DNA from: Paraburkholderia monticola
GTDB taxonomy: Bacteria; Pseudomonadota; Gammaproteobacteria; Burkholderiales; Burkholderiaceae
Assembly: GCF_001580545.1 (NCBI RefSeq)
Contig: NZ_LRBG01000004.1
Coordinates: forward strand, 62,001 to 126,000
DNA length: 64,000 nucleotides
Direction of reading: 5' to 3'
Shown: one piece after another, positions 34,810-42,662 of the stretch
Layout: each line of letters begins with the position of its first letter
Numbering within the stretch: the first letter of the stretch is position 1
Translations under genes and position numbers: made by a program
The notes under the pieces: generated by a model
What the model saw: only the letters and a program-made list of their open reading frames with translations
Databases searched by the model: none
What the model was told of the DNA's origin: nothing

Positions 34810-36336
34810 TTACAGGTTGATCAGGGTCTGGTCGACGGTCTGCTGGGTCTTGATCGTCTGCGCGTTCGCCTGATAGTTACGCTGCGCGGTGATCAGGTTG
34901 ACCAGCTCGCTCGTCAGATCGACGTTCGAGTTCTCGACCGCGCCGCCTTGCAGCACGCCGTGATTGGTCGAGCCCGGCGTCGAGATCTGCGCGACGCCCG
35001 AGGCCGAGGTCTGGCCGTACTCGTTGTTGCCGAGATCGACGAGACCGTTCTCGTTCGAGAAGTTCGCGAGCACGATCTGGCCGAGCGCCGCGGTCTGGCC
35101 GTTCGAGTAATTGCCGGTCAGCGTGCCGTCGGCCGCGACCGTGAAGCCGGTCAGCTGGCCGGCCGCGAAGCCGTCGGTCTGCAGGCTGTTCACGCCATCC
35201 TTGCCGCCGTACTGCGTGGTGGTGCCGATATTCAGCGTGAGGTTCTGCGGCGTCGACGAACCATCGGAGGTCGGGATCGAGAAAGTGAAGCCGCCCAGCG
35301 TGGCGGTAGCGACGTTCCCAGGCGCGGCCGGCGGAACGGTGGGCTGGGTCGTGCTGACCAGCTTGCCCGACGAATTGAAGGTCGCCTGCCCGACTAGCGA
35401 CGCCGTGCCGGTCGAGGTGCCCGCGTAGACGTTCCACGTACCCGCGCCGGTCTTGGCGAAATACATGTTGACCGTCTGCGAGCCGCCGAGCGAATCGTAG
35501 GCCGTCGTGCTGGTCGAGTAGTTATAGGTCGTCGAATCGTTCTGGTTGAACGCGGTCGGTGTGGGCGTGACGGTGTAGGCGGTGGTGGCCGACGGTGTGC
35601 CGGTAAAGGTCACGCTCTGGCCGTTGCCGAGCGTGATCGCCGTGCCGGCCGTGTAGGTGCCGGAAACCGGAGCGGTGCCGGCCGTAGTGTCGGTCACCGT
35701 GTAACCACCGGCGCCGTCGAAGGCAATCTGGTACGTGTCGTTGTTCGTGCTCGCCGTGGCGTCGGTGATCGTCGCGCCGGTCGTCGTCAGCGCCGTACCG
35801 CCGGTGTTGGTCACCGTCGGCGCGCTCAGCATGATGGAGTCCTGCGCGTTCAGGTTCAGGCCGGCGGTGATCGTGGTGGTCGGCGTCGGCGCGATATTCG
35901 CGGTCGGGATTTGCAGCGGCACGGTCTGCGCGGTGTTGATGATGCCCGTGCTGTTGGCCGCGTAGCCCATCAGGTCGAGGCCCTGCGCGTTCGTGATGTA
36001 GCCGTTCTTGTCGAGCTGGAACACGCCGTTGCGCGAATAGGTCAGCGTGCCGTTGTTCGACATCTGGAAGAAGCCGTTGCCGTTGATCGCGACGTTCAGC
36101 GCCTGATTGGTCGTGGTGATCGTGCCTTGCGCGAACTGCTGCTGCACTTCCGAGAGCTGCGTGCCGATACCGATCTGCTGGTTCACTGCGGTCGCGATCG
36201 AATTGGCGTACATATCGGCGAATTCGGCGGTGCCGCTCTTGAAGCCGACTGTGTTGGCGTTGGCGATGTTGTTGCCGATCACGTCGAGATCGCTCGACGA
36301 CGCGGACAGACCGCTCAAACCTTGTTGATAACCCAT
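34810..36336 (-). CDS. flgE: Flagellar hook protein FlgE
   Basis: Hook subunit of 508 residues, about 100 longer than enteric FlgE. N-terminal GYQQGLSGLSASSSDLDVIG with NNIANANTVGFKSG, and C-terminal SNVDLTSELVNLITAQRNYQ, are the axial signatures. The extra length includes residues about 195-265, a Thr/Gly-rich module (NDTYQIAFDGAGGYTVTDTT, then GQSVTFTGTPSATTAYTV) that closely matches one in FlgL of the same cluster. Confidence 0.95.
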   Translation of the reverse strand: MGYQQGLSGLSASSSDLDVIGNNIANANTVGFKSGTAEFADMYANSIATAVNQQIGIGTQLSEVQQQFAQGTITTTNQALNVAINGNGFFQMSNNGTLTYSRNGVFQLDKNGYITNAQGLDLMGYAANSTGIINTAQTVPLQIPTANIAPTPTTTITAGLNLNAQDSIMLSAPTVTNTGGTALTTTGATITDATASTNNDTYQIAFDGAGGYTVTDTTAGTAPVSGTYTAGTAITLGNGQSVTFTGTPSATTAYTVTPTPTAFNQNDSTTYNYSTSTTAYDSLGGSQTVNMYFAKTGAGTWNVYAGTSTGTASLVGQATFNSSGKLVSTTQPTVPPAAPGNVATATLGGFTFSIPTSDGSSTPQNLTLNIGTTTQYGGKDGVNSLQTDGFAAGQLTGFTVAADGTLTGNYSNGQTAALGQIVLANFSNENGLVDLGNNEYGQTSASGVAQISTPGSTNHGVLQGGAVENSNVDLTSELVNLITAQRNYQANAQTIKTQQTVDQTLINL

Positions 36337-36379
36337 GACGTGCTCCGTATCTGGAAATTCGTAGCTGAATTGATCTGAA

Positions 36380-37102
36380 TCAGAGGATCGCGGCGACGCT
36401 GGTCAGCCCGACCGTCGAGCCGTTCGACAGCACGAGGCCCGGGGTGCCGCCGCTCTGCTGCACGACGGCCTGGACCGTCGCGCTGGTGAGCGTGGTGGCC
36501 GTCGCCTGCTGGCCGTTGATCGTGCCGGTTGCGGTGATCGTGTAAGTGCCGTCGGCGAGCGTGTTGCCCGACGTGTCGGTCGGCGTCCAGCCGATTGGAA
36601 TCGTGCCGGCCGACTGCTTGCCGAGATCGATCGTATTGACGATCTGGCCGGCCGAGTTCTTGACGACGACTTGCAGATCGCTGACCGAGTTCGCGAGCTG
36701 CACGCCGAACTCGTTGGCCTTGCCGCTCGACACCGTGATCGAGTTGCCGGATGCGAGCACGGTCGAGCCGATCAACAGCGCGGACTGCGACTGCTGCCCC
36801 GCCGACAGCTGCGTCGACAGCGAGCTCAACGACGTATTGAGCTGGCTGATGCCCTGCACCGTGCTGATCTGGGCGAGCTGCGAGGTCATCTGCGAGCTGT
36901 CCATCGGATTGGTCGGGTCCTGGTTCTTCAACTGCGCGACGAGCAGTTGCAGGAAGGTGTTCTGCAGGTCCGAGGCCGAGGTGCCCGAGGTGCTGCTCGT
37001 CGAGCCGGTCGCGCTCGAGCTGCTGCTCGTGCCGTTCATGGTGTCGAGCAGCGTTTGCGAGACGGTCGTGCCGTTGCTGCCGATCGTGGTGTTGGTGGTC
37101 AA
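36380..37102 (-). CDS. flgD: Flagellar hook-capping protein FlgD
   Basis: Scaffold of 240 residues that caps the growing hook. The N-terminal ASDLQNTFLQLLVAQLKNQD with PTNPMDSSQMTSQLAQIS is the family's most conserved stretch; a FlgD tudor/FnIII-like domain with PIGWTPTDTSGNTLADGTYT follows. The start is a TTG (TTG ACC ACC AAC), with GGAGAG six bases upstream. No ATG occurs before residue 22 within the conserved layout. Confidence 0.93.
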   Translation of the reverse strand: MTTNTTIGSNGTTVSQTLLDTMNGTSSSSSATGSTSSTSGTSASDLQNTFLQLLVAQLKNQDPTNPMDSSQMTSQLAQISTVQGISQLNTSLSSLSTQLSAGQQSQSALLIGSTVLASGNSITVSSGKANEFGVQLANSVSDLQVVVKNSAGQIVNTIDLGKQSAGTIPIGWTPTDTSGNTLADGTYTITATGTINGQQATATTLTSATVQAVVQQSGGTPGLVLSNGSTVGLTSVAAIL

Positions 37103-37112
37103 GGTTCTCTCC

Positions 37113-37538
37113 TCAGGTTCCGATCGTGAGCGTTTTCAGCATCAGGGTCTTGGCCGTGTTCAGCGTTTCGACGTTGGCCTGGTACGACCGCGACGCCGAG
37201 ATCATGTTGACCATCTCCTGCACCGGGTCGACGTTGGGCAGCGTCACATAGCCATCCGCGTCGGCGGCCGGATTGCCGGGTTCGTACGCGGTCTTCATCG
37301 GCGATGGATCGTCGACCACGCCGGTCACCTGCACGCCGCCGACCTGCTGGCCGGAGCCCGAACGTGCGCCGCCGAGCGGATTGACCGCGAACACGACCTG
37401 CTTCGCCTTGTACGGCTGACCATCGGGGCCCGTCGTGCTGTCCGCGTTGGCGAGGTTCGACGCGGTCACGTTGAGCCGCTCCGACTGCGCCGACATCGCG
37501 GAACCCGCGACACCAAAAATATTCATCAGGGATGGCAT
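37113..37538 (-). CDS. flgC: Flagellar proximal rod protein FlgC
   Basis: Axial rod protein of 141 residues. It has [20 protein letters not shown], then [21 protein letters not shown], and the C-terminal [20 protein letters not shown], typical of FlgC. It lies 125 bp after flgB, a wider gap than elsewhere in the operon. Confidence 0.97.
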   Translation of the reverse strand: MPSLMNIFGVAGSAMSAQSERLNVTASNLANADSTTGPDGQPYKAKQVVFAVNPLGGARSGSGQQVGGVQVTGVVDDPSPMKTAYEPGNPAADADGYVTLPNVDPVQEMVNMISASRSYQANVETLNTAKTLMLKTLTIGT

Positions 37539-37663
37539 GTTTCCTGACCTCTCCTGCCGGTTCGCACCGGCTTCACGTTAATTCCCGTAGCGTTTCTGTT
37601 CGTGCGTGCTGCTTGTATCCAGCTGCTATGCGCTCTGCTTGTGTGCGGTGCGGCGTGCCCGGC

Positions 37664-38161
37664 TCAGGAGCCCGACGTGATCGCCGACAGCATCGTCTTG
37701 ACCTGGTTCGATACGACAGTCATGCCCGACTCGAAGTGCACCGTGTTGTCGGCGAACTGCACGCGCTCGGTGTCGACGTCGACGGTGTTGCCGTCGAGCG
37801 ACGGCTGCAGCGGAAGCCGGTATTGCAGGTTGCCGTAGTCGTCGGGGCTGCCGCCCGTCGCCGTCAACGTCGCCTTGCCGCTCATGTGGCCCGCCTCGGT
37901 CGTGTTCATCGACATGCCGCTCGTCACGCCGGCCGGTTGCGTCATCGCGAGCGTCGAGCTGTTCGATGCCCCCTGGCCCGCGGTGCTGCCGCCCGTCTTC
38001 TTCAGCGCGCCGGCCAGTGACGACGCGAAGTCGATGTCGCGTGCCTTGTAGCCGGGCGTGTCCGCATTCGCGATATTCGACGACAGCAGTTCCTGGCGGT
38101 ACGCGCGTACATCCATCGCCTGCCGGCCGAACGCGAATTCGGCATCGAGTTTGTCCAGCAT
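37664..38161 (-). CDS. flgB: Flagellar proximal rod protein FlgB
   Basis: Axial rod protein of 165 residues and first gene of flgBCDEFGHIJ. It starts MLDKLDAEFAFGRQAMDVRA, followed by SSNIANADTPGYKARDIDF. The start at 38161 is chosen over the longer frame because homology begins there. It carries a Gly/Ser/Thr-rich insertion between about 55 and 85 that most rod proteins lack. Confidence 0.95.
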   Translation of the reverse strand: MLDKLDAEFAFGRQAMDVRAYRQELLSSNIANADTPGYKARDIDFASSLAGALKKTGGSTAGQGASNSSTLAMTQPAGVTSGMSMNTTEAGHMSGKATLTATGGSPDDYGNLQYRLPLQPSLDGNTVDVDTERVQFADNTVHFESGMTVVSNQVKTMLSAITSGS

Positions 38162-38379
38162 GGAAATCTCCCGAGAACGTTTCCAAGGCCGACCCGTGTG
38201 CGCAGCGTGAGAGATACGCGGCGGGCGCAAAGGCCTTTTTGCATGTGGTGCATCTTATGGGCCGGGCGCAAGCGGCAATCGGACGAATAACCGGGAAAGG
38301 GGGCTTCTATTCAACGTTTGCGCGAAAGGGGGGCTCTCTAGAATGCAAGGCGTACCGATGCATTCGATGGAGACTCGCG
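38162..38379. promoter_or_regulatory. Divergent control region flgB / flgA
   Basis: A 218-bp region between two early operons, where FlhDC-dependent promoters are expected. On the plus strand TAGAAT at 38339-38344 has a loosely fitting TTTGCG 16 bases upstream (38317-38322) and could serve flgA. Nothing recognisable as a full FlhDC box was found by eye. Confidence 0.35.
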
Positions 38380-39849
38380 ATGGACCAGCCCACACCCCCC
38401 TTGCCGCAGCGTGCTAGCGGCACGACGATGCGTCGCGCGGGGAGCGGTCGGGTCGACGGTTCGCCGGGCGCGCCCGCCCGGCCTGTGCTGCGCTCCATCG
38501 CGCGTTGCCTTGGGCGCTGCCTGACGCGCGTGATCGTGAACGTCGCGGTGTGGGTGGCGGGCGGCATCGTGCTGCTGCCGGCCACGACCCAGGCGCAGGA
38601 TGCGGGTGGTCCGATCGTGATTGCCGGGCCGGGCGAGAAAAATCCCGCCGCGCTGAACGAGCTCGCGCAACGGATTCAAACGCCGGCGCAGCGTAACGCC
38701 TCGGCCGCGTCGCTCGCGGCGGCCACCGCGCAGTCGATTGGCCGCGCCCCCGCCGCGCGTGATACCGACGCCTTCACGCGTGCCGCGAGCGCGAGCGGCG
38801 CGATCGTCGTTCCGGGTGCGGGCGAGCCCCCTGCCACCGCGCCGGCCATGATCCGCACCAACTTCAAACCGGACGCCAATGGCGTCGTGACGATTCCGCC
38901 GTCGGCCAGCATGGGCGCGTCGGGCGTCGCGCGCGTCGAGGTCGAACCCGCCACGGCCGCCAGTCTCGCGAATTCGCGCGCGGTCGCGGCCCCTGCGCCG
39001 CAAGGCGACGGTTTGGACAGCCTCGCGTCGCGCGGCGAGCCGCCCGAGTTCGGCGTCAATGGCAAGCCGATCGCGGCCGCGGCTCCGCAGCCGGCCCGTC
39101 CCGCAGTGGCGAGGATGGCTGCGATGTCGTCGCCGTTGCGCCAACCTGTCACCGCCCTCACGCAGAGAACGTCGCAGAGCGCCGCCGCCGGCGCCGCGAC
39201 GCCCGCACAACCCGCCCCGCTGCCCGGCCAGCAAGACCCTGAAGCGATTCACTCGGCCGCGCTCGCGTTCCTGCAACAGCAGGCCGTCGGCCTGCCCGGC
39301 AAGGTCGACATCACGGTCGCGCCCGCGTTTCCGCGCGGCCTCGCCGCGTGCACCTCGCTCGAACCGTTCATGCCGAGCGGCGCGCGCCTGTGGGGCCGGC
39401 TGACGGTCGGCGTGCGCTGCGCGGGCGAGCGGCCGTGGACCATCTATCTGCAGGCGCGCATCTCGCTGCATGCGACCTACTACCTCGCCGCCCGCGCGAT
39501 GGCGCCTGGCGAAGTGCTTGGCGCCGCCGACCTCGTCGCGCGTGACGGCGACCTGACCGGCCTGCCGCAGGCGATCGTCACCGACCCCTCGCAGGCGGTC
39601 GGCTCGGTCTCGCTCGTGCGGATCGCCAGCGGCATGCCGCTGCGCCGCGACATGCTGAAGAGCGCGTCGGCCGTGGCGATCGGCCAGACCGTGCGGGTCG
39701 TCGCGGCCGGCGACGGTTTCTCGATTTCGTCCGAGGGCAGCGCGATGAACAACGCGTCGCCGGGCCAGCAGGTGCGTGTGAAGACCGCGAACGGCCAGAT
39801 CATCTCCGGCATCGTCAAGGACGGCGGAACGGTCGAGATCCAGATGTGA
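38380..39849 (+). CDS. flgA: Flagellar P-ring assembly chaperone FlgA
   Basis: Periplasmic chaperone for P-ring assembly, 489 residues, more than twice the enteric length. The C-terminal part is standard: LTVGVRCAGERPWTIYLQAR, then LAARAMAPGEVLGAADLVAR (SAF domain) and GQQVRVKTANGQIISGIV. Residues 1-70 contain a polar arginine-rich start and a hydrophobic signal/anchor segment (VNVAVWVAGGIVLLPATTQAQ). About 230 residues of Ala/Pro/Arg-rich low-complexity sequence link it to the functional part. Another ATG lies 13 bases upstream out of frame. First gene of flgAMN. Confidence 0.92.
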   Translation: MDQPTPPLPQRASGTTMRRAGSGRVDGSPGAPARPVLRSIARCLGRCLTRVIVNVAVWVAGGIVLLPATTQAQDAGGPIVIAGPGEKNPAALNELAQRIQTPAQRNASAASLAAATAQSIGRAPAARDTDAFTRAASASGAIVVPGAGEPPATAPAMIRTNFKPDANGVVTIPPSASMGASGVARVEVEPATAASLANSRAVAAPAPQGDGLDSLASRGEPPEFGVNGKPIAAAAPQPARPAVARMAAMSSPLRQPVTALTQRTSQSAAAGAATPAQPAPLPGQQDPEAIHSAALAFLQQQAVGLPGKVDITVAPAFPRGLAACTSLEPFMPSGARLWGRLTVGVRCAGERPWTIYLQARISLHATYYLAARAMAPGEVLGAADLVARDGDLTGLPQAIVTDPSQAVGSVSLVRIASGMPLRRDMLKSASAVAIGQTVRVVAAGDGFSISSEGSAMNNASPGQQVRVKTANGQIISGIVKDGGTVEIQM

Positions 39850-39970
39850 GCGCGCGGGTGGCAAAGATCATGATTGAATCTGCCGCCGGGGCGGCGGTGA
39901 GAGCGGGCGAACCGGCATTGAAAGGGCCGGATGGCCGCGCATCGGCGGGCCGGGTGTCGAGCGATTGCGC

Positions 39971-39998
39971 TAAAGTTTTGATCAGCGGTTGCCGTTAT
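39971..39998 (+). promoter_or_regulatory. Sigma-28 (FliA) promoter for flgMN
   Basis: TAAA (39971-39974), a 16-base spacer starting GTTTT, and GCCGTTAT (39991-39998). It lies about 30 bp before flgM. Dual control of flgM (read-through from flgA plus a late promoter) is known in enterics and would make FlgM levels follow FliA activity. Confidence 0.72.
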
Positions 39999-40026
39999 CA
40001 GGATCAAATCGTTAGGGAAGCCAATC

Positions 40027-40386
40027 GTGAAAGTCGATTCCACCACCTCTTCGAATCTGGCGTCGTTGAAGGACGCTGTGTCCCGCTCGCAGCAGAGCGG
40101 CGAAGCCACGCCGGTAGCCGGCGTCACGCAGGACACGACCAGCGCGGGCGCATCATCCGCGGCCGGCGCGTCGGGCGACACGAGCGTGAACCTGTCGGGT
40201 CTGTCGCAGCATCTGCGCAGCCTCGCGGCCTCGGGTTCGGCCGATATCGACACCGCGCACGTCGAGTCGATCAAGCAGGCGATCAAGGACGGCACGTTGC
40301 AGATCGACTCCGGCAAGATTGCCGATGGCGTGCTGCAGACGGCGCGCGACCTGTTGCAGAGCAAAACCTCGTCGACCGGCAACTGA
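40027..40386 (+). CDS. flgM: Anti-sigma-28 factor FlgM
   Basis: Cytoplasmic inhibitor of 119 residues that binds FliA and is exported once the hook is complete. The C-terminal half is the family signature (AHVESIKQAIKDGTLQIDSG, then KIADGVLQTARDLL). The N-terminal half is Ser/Ala/Thr-rich and disordered, as expected of a secreted peptide. The start is a GTG with AGGGAAG upstream. Confidence 0.94.
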   Translation: MKVDSTTSSNLASLKDAVSRSQQSGEATPVAGVTQDTTSAGASSAAGASGDTSVNLSGLSQHLRSLAASGSADIDTAHVESIKQAIKDGTLQIDSGKIADGVLQTARDLLQSKTSSTGN

Positions 40387-40480
40387 TCGGCATTTCGCCG
40401 CGCGGTGAACTGCCGGGCGGCATCCGACCAACTCGGCTCGCCGTTCGTGCGCGAGCCGGTGTGCGTAGCGAGTTGTAGAC

Positions 40481-40927
40481 ATGAAAGACGCCCTGGTTGC
40501 CACCCTGATCGAAGAATATTCGACCGTCGAGGCGTTCGCCTCGATCCTCACCCTCGAAACCAAAGCGCTGACCGCGATCTCGCCACTCGAGCAGTTGCCG
40601 GCGATCGTCGAGAAGAAGACCGAGCTGATCGGCGTGCTCGCGCGGCTCGAAGCCGCGCGCGACACGCAGCTGGCCGAGCTCGGCTTTCCGGCCGGCTGGT
40701 CCGGCATGGAGCTCGCGGCGAGCACCGACTCCCGCGTCGCCACGCAATGGAAGCTGCTGCAGAAAGCGGCCGAGCGCGCGCGGCGCGTCAACAGCAACAA
40801 CGGCGAGCTGATTCGCGTGCGAATGGAGTACAACCAGCGCGCGCTGAAGGCGCTGCAGGTCAACGTGCCGCGCAAGACGAACCTGTATGGGCCGGATGGG
40901 CGAATTCCGGCTTATTCGGGGCTTTGA
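40481..40927 (+). CDS. flgN: Flagellar export chaperone FlgN
   Basis: Cytoplasmic chaperone of 148 residues for the junction proteins FlgK and FlgL. It is all-helical, with NNGELIRVRMEYNQRALKAL and a C-terminal NLYGPDGR that is commonly found at the end of FlgN. It lies 94 bp after flgM and is followed by a strong terminator. Confidence 0.92.
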   Translation: MKDALVATLIEEYSTVEAFASILTLETKALTAISPLEQLPAIVEKKTELIGVLARLEAARDTQLAELGFPAGWSGMELAASTDSRVATQWKLLQKAAERARRVNSNNGELIRVRMEYNQRALKALQVNVPRKTNLYGPDGRIPAYSGL

Positions 40928-40974
40928 CCGACCCGTCTGCCCGGCCTGCAATCAGGCACTGTCCGCAATGAACG

Positions 40975-41007
40975 AGAAGGCCCGTCATCGACGGGCCTTC
41001 TGCTTTT
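40975..41007 (+). terminator. Intrinsic terminator of flgAMN
   Basis: A perfect 11-bp stem AGAAGGCCCGT / ACGGGCCTTCT with a 5-base loop, followed by GCTTTT. It lies about 48 bp after the flgN stop. Confidence 0.9.
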
Positions 41008-41214
41008 CCGTCACCCTTTTTCACACTCTTCCTTCCCTCTTCCACGCTGCGTTAGCCATTCGGCCAGCTAGCGCTAGTCCACCTCGTCACGCTGAAATGA
41101 TGACTTCGCTCGAGGGTTCGCCGATGCCGCGGCTTCGACTCCGCCGCGCATCGATAGTGAAAACTCGCCACTCGTTAAGTTGTGTATGTGTGTGTATGAT
41201 GGAGGGTATGATGT
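41008..41214 (+). promoter_or_regulatory. Upstream region of hicAB
   Basis: About 200 bp of lower-GC DNA between the flgN terminator and hicA. Close to the gene are GTGTATGTGTGTGTATGATG (41182-41201), which contains a TATGAT -10-like hexamer (41195-41200), and the GGAGGG ribosome site (41201-41206). HicB usually represses its own promoter, so an operator is likely here but was not identified. Confidence 0.4.
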
Positions 41215-41397
41215 ATGAACAGTGCCGAGGTCGTCAAATTGATTCAAGCGAATGGCTGGCAGCTCATCCGCATCACGGGCAGTCACCATCATTTCAGGCA
41301 CGCGGGAAAACGGGGGCTCGTGACCGTCCCGCATCCGAAAAAAGATTTGCCGGCCGGCACCCTGAACAGCATTCTGAAACAGGCGGGGCTCAAATGA
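41215..41397 (+). CDS. hicA: HicA-type toxin (mRNA interferase)
   Basis: A 60-residue toxin with the double-stranded RNA-binding-like fold. It shows the family pattern VVKLIQANGWQLIRITGSHH (catalytic histidine region), then HFRHAGKRGLVTVPHPKKD and LPAGTLNSILKQAGL. HicA cleaves mRNA until neutralised by HicB. The ATG at 41215 has a good GGAGGG 8 bases upstream. Four-base overlap with hicB. It lies between flgN and fliA, two flagellar regulatory genes. Confidence 0.93.
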   Translation: MNSAEVVKLIQANGWQLIRITGSHHHFRHAGKRGLVTVPHPKKDLPAGTLNSILKQAGLK

Positions 41398-41804
41398 AGC
41401 ATCTGATCTACCCGATCGCCATCGAACTGGGGGACGACACGCACGCGTTCGGCGTCGTGGTGCCCGATATTCCGGGTTGCTACTCCGCGGGCGACACGCT
41501 CGAAGAAGCGTACGCAAACGCGAAAGTAGCGATCGAATCTCATCTCGAAACCTTGCTCGACGAAGGGTTGCCGCTGCCCGAGCCGCTTACGCTCGGCGAG
41601 CACCGGCGCAATCCCGAATTCGAGGGTTTTGCATGGGGGTTCGTGACAACGCGCAATATTCCCGCGTTGAAGAAGGCGGTCCGCATCAACATCTCGCTGC
41701 CCGAAGTGCTCGTGCAGGAGATCGACGCGTATGCACAGGCGCGCGGCATGTCGCGCTCGGCTTTTCTTGCGCTCGCCGCCGAGCATGAGATGGCGGACGC
41801 ATGA
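41394..41804 (+). CDS. hicB: HicB-type antitoxin
   Basis: A 136-residue antitoxin. Residues 1-75 are the RNase-H-like HicB domain (FGVVVPDIPGCYSAGDTLEE, then AYANAKVAIESHLETLLDEG). Residues about 105-136 carry a ribbon-helix-helix DNA-binding segment (VRINISLPEVLVQEIDAYAQ). It binds HicA and represses the operon. The ATG at 41394 overlaps the hicA stop. Confidence 0.93.
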   Translation: MKHLIYPIAIELGDDTHAFGVVVPDIPGCYSAGDTLEEAYANAKVAIESHLETLLDEGLPLPEPLTLGEHRRNPEFEGFAWGFVTTRNIPALKKAVRINISLPEVLVQEIDAYAQARGMSRSAFLALAAEHEMADA

Positions 41805-41897
41805 GCTACGCCAGGCGGCACAGACACGCATCGGCATCTGCGCGCTGCCGCGTCTGAAGGCGTCACACGCCATACGGCGGGCCGCCCCGCCACGGCA

Positions 41898-42632
41898 TCA
41901 GTTCGTTTCGGTGTTCGCCCAGGCCATTTCCCGCAGCCGGGCGCGCAGGCGTGACACCGCCTGGCTGTGCAGCTGGCACACGCGCGATTCGCTGACTTCC
42001 ATGACCGCGCCGATCTCGCGCAAGTTCATGCCGCGCTCGTAGTACAGCGACATCAGCAGCTTCTCGCGCTCCGGTAGCCTGTCGATCGCCTCGACGAGCG
42101 CCGAGCGCAGGCTGTCGTCGAGCAGCGCCGAGAGCGGATCGGAATGATCGACGCAGTAGCGGTCCAGAAAAGGTTCGTCGTCGGCGGAGCGGTCGAAGTC
42201 TTCGTAGTAGATCAGCTGGCTGCCGTGCAGGTCTTGCAACATCGACTGGTATTCGTCGAGCGGCATTTGCAGGTGTTCGGCGATCTCGGTCTCGCTCGCC
42301 GAGCGGCCGAGGTTCTGCTCCACCTTATGCACCGCCGTTTCCACTTCCCGCGAGGTGCGCCGCAGGCTACGCGGCAGCCAGTCATTGCTGCGCAGCTCGT
42401 CGAGCATCGCGCCGCGAATCCGCTGGCTCGCATAGGTCTCGAATTGCGCGCCCTGGTCTTCCTTGTAACGGCCGGCGGCATCCAGCAAGCCGATCATGCC
42501 GGCCTGGATCAGGTCATCGAGATCGACGCTCGCCGGCATTTTCGCGACGAGCTGCAAGCCGAGTCGACGCACCAGCGGTGCGTACTTCGTCAAAACTTCG
42601 GCCTGAGAAATCTTTCCCTGAGCGTTGTACAT
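41898..42632 (-). CDS. fliA: Flagellar sigma factor FliA (sigma-28)
   Basis: Alternative sigma factor of 244 residues that recognises TAAA-N15-GCCGATAA promoters. Region 2 is LVRRLGLQLVAKMPASVDLD, then DLIQAGMIGLLDAAGRY; region 3 follows; region 4 ends EIGAVMEVSESRVCQLHSQAV. The start is placed at MYNAQGK because AAGGGGAG lies ideally before it; an upstream ATG six codons earlier is in frame. Last gene of flhF-flhG-fliA. Its inhibitor FlgM is encoded about 1.5 kb away on the other strand. Confidence 0.96.
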   Translation of the reverse strand: MYNAQGKISQAEVLTKYAPLVRRLGLQLVAKMPASVDLDDLIQAGMIGLLDAAGRYKEDQGAQFETYASQRIRGAMLDELRSNDWLPRSLRRTSREVETAVHKVEQNLGRSASETEIAEHLQMPLDEYQSMLQDLHGSQLIYYEDFDRSADDEPFLDRYCVDHSDPLSALLDDSLRSALVEAIDRLPEREKLLMSLYYERGMNLREIGAVMEVSESRVCQLHSQAVSRLRARLREMAWANTETN

Positions 42633-42662
42633 CGTGCTCCCCTTGTCCATCGTGCGCGCCTT

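Noticed and set aside
41805..41897. Additional small gene after hicB
   Set aside because: The 93-bp gap has only short frames without a ribosome site, antisense to the fliA end.
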